Assembly (NCBI GenBank): GCA_025094145.1
Contig: JALLLS010000032.1
Location: 248,001 to 312,000 of the forward strand
From: Spinellus fusiger
Lineage: Eukaryota > Mucoromycota > Mucoromycetes > Mucorales > Phycomycetaceae
Length of the DNA stretch: 64,000 bases
Reading direction: 5' to 3'
Shown piece after piece: positions 50,006 through 62,327 of the stretch. A program made the position numbers and the translations under genes. Numbering within the stretch: the first letter of the stretch is position 1; the number at the start of each line of letters is the position of its first letter. The notes beneath the pieces were generated by a model that did not search any database, was not told where the DNA came from, and saw nothing but the letters and a program-made list of their open reading frames with translations.

Positions 50006-52094
50006 GGTTGGACCAGCAGTATTTGTATGAGAGAATAATATGTATATATAAGCATTGCAATGGCATTTCATAAATATAAAATGATTAGAAACATATATTA
50101 ATGACAATTATTACTTGAACTTAAAAAGGGTTTCTTCTTCTACTTACTCATATTAGAAAGAGGCTGAATACTTTGCTGCACTTGAGGGTGGTGGTGTTAT
50201 TGCCACTGTCTAGGAAAGGAACGAGTCAGACACTAAAACATCGGGTTCCAATCTATAGTCAGTGTCCATTTTTTTTACTCACAATTCTCGTCTCTTTCTT
50301 TTCAGACTTCATGTCTGATGTATTTTAGTATATCTTAGGAACAACGGACTAATAGGTGTTTTCACTGCCTGTTTTTCTTTTCTTACCTTTTCTGTTTTTT
50401 ATTCATCAGACCTGTTCTATTCTCTCTCTCACCCAAAAGAAAAGATACAATAATAGCCTACAGCACGGAAGAATGCACTAAGAATATTTCCGTTAAGTCA
50501 AGGTACGCGTATGTTTTCACTAGCCATGGTCAAGATAAAGCAATAGTACTTGATAAAACGCGTAGACAGAACACTTTTAAAACTATTTCTCTTGGTATTG
50601 AGTGCTTTTTTGATATTTTTGTTTATTAAAAAAGGAGAAGTTGACATTAAAAGTAGGAAAGAAAGAGAAAAAAATTGAGTCCTTGATTTTTCAGGCTTTT
50701 ATGGTCAATCAAGACACTCATGTGGTTCTATTTGCTGCATACCCCTTAAGTCTAATATCGTTCCATCATTCTATAGACTGAGATACAAATTAAGGTCTCC
50801 TGTTTTGATCTCAAGATGACCTTTTCCACTTGACCGCTTCATTATTATGACTATAGTTCTATGAACTCTTTATAGATAGGCATTATACCTTCAACAGATA
50901 GAAATAATAGTGTCCTTTATCAGAAAGTAAATCTTTGAATGTGTAATTCATGTTGGTTTTTTATACCTATCTTTATGCATATTTATTGGCTAAAAAAATA
51001 ATAGTAACCAAATTTAGAAGAGAATGATGTGTGTTTGTCATATTGTTATTAACTATTATTAGCTTGAGAACAAGGCCATGAAAATTGTCGAGTTAAACGG
51101 ACATCAATTCACAAATAGTGTCTATAGTGTATCCATGGATACCTTCCCTTATACTAGGCTAACAGTGTCTTGTCTCATGTGAGTTTTAAGCAACATGTTA
51201 TCTGCATAATTAAACAGCTATCTAGGTTGAGTAACTGATTTGATATTCCATACTATCAGCAATAGTAAGTATGGTCTTTATTTGATTCATTATTTTAATT
51301 AGTCCTAAATAGATTTGATGTGTGTGGAGTGCCTCAATGTATTTATTCTAAGGTAATGCTACCAACTGAACGTATGTTAAAGTGAAATGAAATTCAATGA
51401 GTCTTACAACCCCACTATCCTATTGCTCTTTTAAATTTCACTATCTTACACCTTTATTGTCATAAGTTCCATAGATCGATGATTAAATTTAAGCATCAAT
51501 AATAATAAAATATCAAATAAGTGAATTCAGAGAGATTCTATTGATAATGTCAAGAGACATAGAAAGGCGTATAATCGAACAGCGACGCATAGAAAGAGGG
51601 GTGTCGGATACTAAAATAGAAAGACCTATTTGACTGAATTATGATATCCGATTCACACCGTCGAGCTTGTCTCTTTAACGCACAAATGCTCAATGTTCTG
51701 ATTGTGCTGAGATGGCTGAGAAGGAAATATAAAAAAGACAATACACTCAGTAGGATTGCAGAGTGGGCTACTTCTTCTAATACCATAATCATCTTGTTTT
51801 GCTATAAAAATGGACATTCATCACTCTGTCAACAGAATAAGCCACAAAAAACACAGTCAATAGAAAAGAACAATTAGCAGAAAGAAACCAATAAAAAGTT
51901 TCTCTTGAATCTACCCCTACACACCCAAAGGTTTTTCTGACTTTTAAGAGGTAATACACTTTCTCTTCACAGAACGTTATTTTAAAATCAAAGTTCTGAG
52001 AATATCTAATTTCTTTTATTTCTTTTGTAGAATACCTCAATATCAAATTTGATCATCAATAAATATATTGTTTATCATAATATTATAAATAATA
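50006..52094. other. AT-rich intergenic, no gene seen
   Basis: No frame shows recognisable similarity. 51540-51880 is open on both strands for about 80 codons (for example MISDSHRRACLFNAQMLNVL) but has no family match and may be transposon debris. Confidence 0.45.
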
Positions 52095-53007
52095 ATATAA
52101 AGTGACCTTCAATAAGTAATCGCTTTTTTCAAATGCTGATTTACTTTTCTTTTTCTTTTTTTCGTTTCATAATTTATCTTAATGGTGTTATAACTTCACA
52201 GAATCATTAGATAGAAACATGGAGATTTCAATAGATACATAGAAGAGCGTTTATAATACATAACAGTAGTTTGGCTGTAAGCTTGTTTATTAATAACTAT
52301 CAGTTGATGGCACCACCGCCCCGTGCTGGCAATGAGGGTGTCTGTCACCACCTTTGATATTTTGACCCATTTCAGCATCAGGGCCGCCTCCAACCTCTGT
52401 TTGGTGGAATACTTTATGTCCTTCCTAATGATATTCAATTAAGTCCACAGATGCTCCATTGGATTGAGATCAGTATTGTAAGGGCCATTAAAGAGTCATT
52501 ACTATACCATCAGCTACTCTCTCATTGAGTTGTCTTACTCGTATGGGGTCTAGCATTGTCCTCCTGTAGGTAGTAACTGACTCCAGGGTTTATGAGAGAG
52601 ATGTATGATTTGGGGGCAGTAGACTTCTCCCAAGACATTGATATGCTTGTTGGATTTTATTCTGCCTACTACTACTACTACTACGATTCATCTCCCAACC
52701 CCCTCCTCACTAAATTAGCCTATACCATCACTCCAAACCCATTGTGTCAAGGTGTATCTTCAAGTTTGGTCTTGATACCTTGATGGCCATGTCTGCTATG
52801 ATGGCCTCTTTTGTCTGATGGGAATCACTGACTACTGTTTTTCTCAACCACCAGAGAGCCCTGTCATTCAATTTTCTTTTTCGAGAACTCTTGGGAGAAG
52901 CCATTACCAAGCATGTCTTCTTGAGGTGCCTCACCATGTCCTCTACAGTGATAGAAGGGATGTTGAACCTATGAAATGTCTCGGCCAAGATGTTGCTGTT
53001 GCTGTTG
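52095..53007 (-). repeat. Left arm of inverted repeat IR2
   Basis: 913 bases that are the reverse complement of 54678-55590, identical in every stretch compared. The arm consists of an internally deleted Tc1-like transposase gene read on the minus strand. No target-site duplication is visible at its outer end. Confidence 0.93.
52196..52988 (-). pseudogene. Internally deleted Tc1-like transposase (left copy)
   Basis: Mirror image of 54697-55489 with the same stops and the same internal deletion. Confidence 0.85.
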
Positions 53008-54677
53008 TTCAGGACCTTATAGAGAATAGTTAAATGTATTCTGATGTTAGTATCCTTTCTATATATATAAAGAGTTTGAGAAACATGTTAATGGTGTTGG
53101 ATGATTGAGACATAAAAATTAGTTTTATGAACAGAAAAAACAATAGCATATGTTATTTTTTTAGTATAAAAATAACTTTTATTGAAAAATATGATAATCT
53201 AATAGTTATAGATTTATTTGATTATTTTAAATATTTATAATTATCTACTTGTAATCTATTAATTATATTACTTATTTTGTTTCTAATACATGGGTTTTGC
53301 ATTGTGGTCTTACCATAGTACTCTTCCTTGTTTATAGCATACAGAAAGGTTCTTCACAGTTGCAGCAGAAATATTTTTACATGGCTATGATGATAATACA
53401 ACAATCAAATATGTCAACAGTAAAGATAAAATTTTATTCTATTAATATTGTAAAAACAAACATACACATAGTATGATCACAATAATAATAACAGTTCCTT
53501 AATTTTCATGCATATATATTGATATTATAAGAGAAATATTCATTCATTAGATGTTGACAAGTTTTTTTTTGTATATAGAAAATATATTATTTCTTGATAG
53601 ATATTATTGATAAAAATAAATAGTAAACAGTAATACAACTTTTGTAGTATAACATGAAATTCTTTTCTTTATATAGATAGGGTTTACATGTATGATGCTA
53701 TATACAATACATTATTTGATCTCTAATAAATACTTAAGTTCTAGCATGAACATGCCTATATATTATAGAGTGTTTCCAGAACCATAGAATATACATGATT
53801 AGAACATATATTGTTTCTCATGTGCTTAAACTATAGCTCATCAAACTAAATCACGACGCATTATTCCTAATGGGTCTAGTGAGAATATCTATGAGCTAAT
53901 TACAGATGCATTATTGAATATCTATTAGGTATCAGAGGCTTTGTTTTATACATTAAGGATAACAGGACTAACTTAGAAATAAAACAGGCCACTGATGACA
54001 ATAAGCGTATTTTTATATATATTTATATATCTTTCTTTTTTGTTGTAGCAACTCGGGAAGTTCATTACATTGGGTTGATCTACGCTTAACATGAGTTTAA
54101 TGGCATATACTGCCTATTAATGATTTGTGGACAGTGGTTTATCTTTCATATATACAGTCATTTTATAGATCATCTACGTGGTTCTTAATAAGACGTATGT
54201 ATTTTCATATGGGCAAGACATCAGATAAGATCTTGTAAAGAATTAATAATAATAAAAAATCACGAGCAAAATTTTATTCAGAGACATCACTAGGAGTCGG
54301 AAGCCATTTCAATTACTACTCATCTTTGGTGTAAATGTAGCTTAAAACATTATCATTATTATGACTGTGGAGTATGTATGATAAAAATAAAGCCCATAGT
54401 AATATTTTTTTACTGAAAATAGTATTATGTATATTCGAAAGATGATTATAAAGATTATATGCTGAATATTATAGATGATGGCCATGCTATATGAAATCTG
54501 TCAATCACATAGAGAAATAGTCAAAGCATACCTGTGATAATTTTTTCATGTTATTGCTATTTATTGTTATGATAATAGGTAATATATAATAATATACAAT
54601 TATACAAAGATTATATTTTGATATGTATTTTGATATATATATTCTTCTTTTGCTCGCTTTTGTTTCAACACTAACAG
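53008..54677. other. IR2 spacer, 1.67 kb, very AT-rich, no gene
   Basis: The spacer between the IR2 arms is dominated by ATAATA and TATATA runs. I see no coding frame and no transposon motif. It ends at (AGCAAC)n on the right, next to the transposase start. Confidence 0.6.
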
Positions 54678-55590
54678 CAACAGCAACAGCAACATCTTGG
54701 CCGAGACATTTCATAGGTTCAACATCCCTTCTATCACTGTAGAGGACATGGTGAGGCACCTCAAGAAGACATGCTTGGTAATGGCTTCTCCCAAGAGTTC
54801 TCGAAAAAGAAAATTGAATGACAGGGCTCTCTGGTGGTTGAGAAAAACAGTAGTCAGTGATTCCCATCAGACAAAAGAGGCCATCATAGCAGACATGGCC
54901 ATCAAGGTATCAAGACCAAACTTGAAGATACACCTTGACACAATGGGTTTGGAGTGATGGTATAGGCTAATTTAGTGAGGAGGGGGTTGGGAGATGAATC
55001 GTAGTAGTAGTAGTAGTAGGCAGAATAAAATCCAACAAGCATATCAATGTCTTGGGAGAAGTCTACTGCCCCCAAATCATACATCTCTCTCATAAACCCT
55101 GGAGTCAGTTACTACCTACAGGAGGACAATGCTAGACCCCATACGAGTAAGACAACTCAATGAGAGAGTAGCTGATGGTATAGTAATGACTCTTTAATGG
55201 CCCTTACAATACTGATCTCAATCCAATGGAGCATCTGTGGACTTAATTGAATATCATTAGGAAGGACATAAAGTATTCCACCAAACAGAGGTTGGAGGCG
55301 GCCCTGATGCTGAAATGGGTCAAAATATCAAAGGTGGTGACAGACACCCTCATTGCCAGCACGGGGCGGTGGTGCCATCAACTGATAGTTATTAATAAAC
55401 AAGCTTACAGCCAAACTACTGTTATGTATTATAAACGCTCTTCTATGTATCTATTGAAATCTCCATGTTTCTATCTAATGATTCTGTGAAGTTATAACAC
55501 CATTAAGATAAATTATGAAACGAAAAAAAGAAAAAGAAAAGTAAATCAGCATTTGAAAAAAGCGATTACTTATTGAAGGTCACTTTATAT
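54678..55590 (+). repeat. Right arm of inverted repeat IR2
   Basis: Reverse complement of 52095-53007. Outer sequences diverge immediately after ATATAAAGTGACC, and inner ones after the CAACAG repeat. Confidence 0.93.
54697..55489 (+). pseudogene. Internally deleted Tc1-like transposase (right copy)
   Basis: The N-terminal part has the paired-type DNA-binding motif LNDRALWWLRKTVVSDSHQT. A segment that should contain the first catalytic Asp is missing between DTMGLE and the second-Asp region (YYLQEDNARPHTSKTTQ). The third motif DLNPMEHLW is present, followed by a stop, and then NIIRKDIKYSTKQRLEAAL. Frames shift at least three times. The copy is non-autonomous and dead. Confidence 0.87.
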
Positions 55591-56985
55591 ACCTTTATTC
55601 AATCTCTGAATATGATATTTTTCTATTGCATCTTGAACTGTAATTAACCTGCTTAAGTCTCATACTATTTTTCTTAGTGCAGTCTTTTTTTATACCCATT
55701 GTCCCATGACATTGGATAAATTAAGAAGCTACACTATGCACTTTTCAGAAGTGTTATGGACATGTATACTATTTACTATAATGATCTGTAGATCTATTTC
55801 TGTAAATACAAGGGAAAGGTACACACATGTTTCATAATGAAATAGAAGTGTTGATCTAGACATCTAGCCACTTGAACACTTTATTTATCTAATTCATACT
55901 TGCTTTAAACACTACTAATTTTTATAGCAATGATAATGATAATGATGGCTATTTACAGCTGTTTCGTATTAGACTATTAAAAAGAGTAGAGCTCTCTATC
56001 TTTTTCTTTTAGTAGAGTATAGGAAATATAGATATTCCAATAGATTACACACAAGAATAGAGTTCACATGGAAAGGCATTGGCTATTTCCTGTGTTTAAA
56101 GTGCATTCACCCACGAGCCATAAAATAAAAGACAGGAGTAGCTACCATTTTTGGAAGGTTTACTTTTCTGTTCATGGCAGGAAGTGTCCTACTGTTGTGT
56201 TACAGGGGTATTAACTGAAAGACTTGGCGAACACTATAGATACTCAAGCACTCATTCATGTGTTTCTTGTCTATTCATGTTTTTTAATGGACTTGGTGCA
56301 TTCTCTGTGTCCAGTGTGTCTGCTTTGTAGAATGTGTCCAGTGTGTCTATTGTGTTAATACACAGAATACCCTGTCTCCACTCCATCTGACTGGAGAAGT
56401 ATAGAAAGAACCCCATCAAAACATGAAAAATATTCAAATTCTGCTTATACATTTCTCCAATCCAACACATGTACTATTGACTATTATCATTGTTCGATGG
56501 TTGATATTCATGACAGTTTAATGAAGTCATAATGGTTGAAAGAAGAACAAAAAACACTCCAAGAGGCGCTTGAATGGCTGCTTTCTTTCTATCTACACCC
56601 TTTTTCCTATAGACAATGCATCTCCAAAAGATGACTAAAAATAAAAATAAAAAAAAGAATAAACCCAAGTAAATAAATAATCTCCAATGTCTTTTTTTAT
56701 ATACTTCTTTCTTTCTTTATTTGGATATTTCTACTAATGAATTGAGTGTCCACTCAAGACACCTTTTCCTTTATTGCCTGTGATTGTCCTTCAGCCTTCA
56801 GCCCTAGAACGGGGAATAAAGCGGCGACAAGAAGTGTGCAGCACAGAAAGAAAAAATAAAAAATAAAAATAAAAAAAATAAAAAATACACAGATAATACT
56901 TTGTTCTCAGCAGAATTGGACTGTCTGGAAACTCTTCTTTCTTCTATTTCTCTTTCCTTCTTTTTATATATTTCATTCTCTAACA
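55591..56985. other. Intergenic, no confirmed gene
   Basis: AT-rich. Minus-strand frames at 56252-56668 contain a hydrophobic segment (GLFFFLFLFLVIFWRC) and could be a decayed membrane protein, but they are not in one frame and match no family I know. GTGTCCAGTGTGTCT is repeated at 56307-56345. The final ~100 bases should be the TVP18 promoter. Confidence 0.4.
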
Positions 56986-57961
56986 ATGGGTTGCTTTGGT
57001 GAAGTAAAGTCTATGAACTACTCTATCTATGGGCAATGGTAATGAATGAAGAGCAAAGGCATCTTATATCCATGTGTATGTGTGCTTATTTTTCATTGTA
57101 TTAGGCTCGGATTGGCGTCTATTATTTGTAAGCAGTAATGCACTGAGAATATACTTCTAACACACTGTTTAGTGTTGATTGCCTTGGGTATTGTTGGATT
57201 AGCAAGTCATGTTGTATTTAGTATTGTTGGCTGGTAAGTTGGAGGGAGATATTTATAGGGAGAAATGTCTGTCAGAGTACCAATACAATGAATATATGAT
57301 CTATTTGTAGGGTGATTGCCTTTGTTCTTGTTCTTGTGGAGATTCCTCTGTGCTTAAAGGTAAATAAATAAGATGATTCCCAATACAAACCAGAGATGCT
57401 TATGCCTGTGGTCTAGTTCTGCCCTACAAGTCCTCGATTGTATGTAAAAGAAGAGAAAGAAGAAAGAAGAAATAACTCACTTGGATATGTGCGGATGTGT
57501 GTCTTTGTTTACTTGTTTTGTGTAGCGATGGGTTTATTGCCTTTTTTGAAAACCACTACTTCCGTGCCTCCATGTACCTTGCGTAAGTCGCCCAATGCCT
57601 ATACAAGTGTCTGCAGGATGAACACACCGGGAAATAGCACTCATTCTATCCTCCATTCTATATGCACCTATTAGTTTTGCTGTGGTAATGTTCCTGTCTA
57701 ATCTGTTGAGTGGAGCTACTCCTCTTATTGCTGCTGGTGTCTGTCTATTGTTGGCTGCTATTTCTTATGGTAAGATTCAATAATAAGGACTGTGGATCTC
57801 ACACCGTCTATTTAGCTGCTGGTGCAGTGACAGGCCAGGCTTTTGCTAGTTCATCGTAAGTGGGAATAGAAAGCACACAAGGCATAAAAAGATACTTATT
57901 GCTCTTTTTCTTCTTTTTCTATAGAGTATTGGGTGGCACTGGTGTAGACAATGTCGTTTAA
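56986..57961 (+). CDS. TVP18: Golgi membrane protein TVP18 (Flower/Cg6151-P family)
   Basis: A small gene with nine exons: 56986-57038, 57106-57127, 57173-57233, 57311-57359, 57417-57439, 57526-57582, 57675-57769, 57816-57855 and 57925-57961. The ~145-residue product has four hydrophobic spans and the family signature VLVEIPLCLK, FCPTSPRFDGFIAFFENHYF and RASMYLA. TVP18 is a late-Golgi tetra-spanning protein of unclear role, related to the animal Flower proteins. Every junction keeps phase. Exons as small as 22 and 23 bases make it prone to misannotation. Confidence 0.9.
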
Positions 57962-58663
57962 TAGGCCAGGATGCCCAAGATATTTTCCATCTTCAAGCCT
58001 ACACTGGGAATGGCTTGTTTTGTTTATCTCTACTGTGCTATTATTTTATATTTTATATTTTATTTTATTTTTACAACATCCTACCTATTCCTAGTCTTAT
58101 TCTTCTACTATTAACTGACATACATAACCGTTTATTGGATTATTTGGTGGATTACTCACTGAATTACTCACTGAATTACTCACTGAATCATGAATAAAAT
58201 GCTCATTGACTACTACCACTATGATTTCTATATATACATACACATACACACACTCTCTACTCTCTACTCTCTCTGTGCACATAGGCGGGTGACTTGTTAT
58301 ACTGACTGACAATTATCATTCCTCTTTTTATAATCCAGCGGGCGGATCTCCCCTCCCTTCTCCCTCCCAGGCTGAATCAGCCAGCAGCAGGGCGAATAAT
58401 ATTGCTTACCGATGATGCCATTCTATATTTCTTCACGGACAGGTAGTACCTTTATGCCACTTACTCTTTTATGCTCGTAACAGGATTCAACAGCAGCACT
58501 CGAATTGCATGAATCACGGTTCAAGCCTTTCTCTCCTTGACAGTTAGCTATTCACTATGGACTCTCTACAACCACTTCATTGTGTTTGTGACGTCAATCT
58601 ATAGCTCCAATAGCCTCTCTTATATAGATCTATTTTTGTTCTTCTTCCAGTGTTCCCATCATA
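57962..58663. promoter_or_regulatory. Intergenic with CRE site upstream of DUF202 gene
   Basis: TGACGTCA, a perfect CRE palindrome, lies at 58590-58597, 67 bases before the next start codon; CREB/ATF-type bZIP factors usually bind it. GAATTACTCACT is repeated three times near 58150-58190. No gene is seen. Confidence 0.5.
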
Positions 58664-59427
58664 ATGACTCAACCCAACTCTCCTCATGAGCCTGGCTGTT
58701 CTTGTAATGTGACTTCTGTAGGAGCAGAGACAGACCCCATAACAGATGAAGCTTCGTCATCCCACCCTAATACAATATATGAGTGCAGGCCTTCTTCTCT
58801 AGGTGTCTATTCAGCACAGCACAGAAAGGGCACGCCGGCAGAATCCAGCCACAGTCCCTATCTGTATGAGCTATTAAGAGACTTTTACTCGAGATTCTCG
58901 ACTTCTATGCTACTGGAGAACAAGGCAAGTGTGGCGAGAGACCATCTGGGTAAGTGGCCCTGGCAGTAGGGGAGAGTGGAGAGTGGCAGTAGAAGAGATT
59001 GGAATGGGCATCTAACCCTATCTCTACCCTCTGCTAGCCAACGAGAGAACCTATCTGGCATGGTTGCGCACTTCTCTGTCCATGATTACTGTAGGTATTG
59101 GTGAGTGACTATGGATTCATTTCTACAGAAGAAGAGTTGATCTGTTAATACTGCTTAGCCATCACACAACTCTATCATCTGCAGCCAGAAGGAGATCAAG
59201 TAGACCATCGACAGACAGACACAGGCCGTAGATTAGGCATTACATTTATTGTATTTAGTATTGTATTTCTTTATTTTGGTAATGCCCGCTACTTTCATTC
59301 ACAAGCAGCCATGACAAAGGGACAATTTCCTGCCAGCAGAGGAGCAGTGATTCTAGGCTCTACCTGCCTATTCTCGGTATTAGTGGCAATGGTGATCATT
59401 GTAGCCTGTCAAGATCCCTCCTCTTAG
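58664..59427 (+). CDS. DUF202 (YidH-type) membrane protein
   Basis: Exons 58664-58949, 59038-59100 and 59159-59427. After a ~90-residue soluble N-terminus comes ARDHLANERTYLAWLRTSLS, the diagnostic DUF202 motif, then three hydrophobic segments (MITVGIAITQLY, GITFIVFSIVFLYFG, STCLFSVLVAMVIIVA). In fungi this domain occurs alone in small vacuolar or plasma-membrane proteins and as the membrane part of VTC polyphosphate proteins. There is no SPX or VTC catalytic domain here. Function is unknown. Confidence 0.88.
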
Positions 59428-59844
59428 TCATACTCAATAAGCAATGTGTCTATTCTTCTTCTGTCTTTATCATTACTGCCCTCTTTAATAATAATCCTCT
59501 GCAGCCAAAGAGGGGCTTTTATTACTCTTCTCCTATAGAAACCACCTCCTCTTTTTATTATTATTACTATTATTATTATTACTATTACTATTATTATTAT
59601 TACTATTACTATTATTATTATTACTATTATATTATTACTATTACTATTATTATTATTACTATTATTATTATTACTTGGAACGCACCACTGAATAGAGAAT
59701 AGTAATGTAATAATGGGCTAGAGTAGATCCACCTGCCTACACCAGAACAAGGTGTAAAGAGAAGAAAAGGGGAGTGCTCAAATAACCAATGTTTATTCAA
59801 GAGAATACCCCCATGGGCTGTCTTTATTTTTATTTTTATTCTTA
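59428..59844. repeat. Intergenic with (ATT/ACT)n microsatellite
   Basis: 59555-59675 is an imperfect TTATTATTACTATTAC triplet repeat of about 120 bases. The rest is the convergent 3' region between the DUF202 gene and the PFK2-type gene. Confidence 0.85.
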
Positions 59845-62083
<2,239 letters not shown>

Positions 62084-62273
62084 TCTCCAAGCGCACTTGT
62101 CTCCAGAATAAACATGGACCACGTGTTATGATAGATTAAAATAATAATAATGTAGGAGGGAAATGAACCTTTATTCACGTGACTCTCTATCGTGAGGATA
62201 GTGGCCGTGATGAAGAGGAGAGCAGGTTGTCATGAATGATGTGACTTTTGCCCTTTATTATTGTGATTAATAT

Positions 62274-62309
<36 letters not shown>

Positions 62310-62327
62310 ATTTGGTGACAAGGCTTT
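62084..62327. promoter_or_regulatory. Divergent promoter with two E-boxes and an (AAT)n/(ATT)n palindrome
   Basis: CACGTG occurs at 62120-62125 and 62176-62181. At about 62272-62309, AATAATAATAATAATAAT is followed directly by its reverse complement, giving a perfect palindrome of more than 30 bases that could extrude as a cruciform. The region lies between the PFK2-type gene (-) and the Kelch gene (+). Confidence 0.65.
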
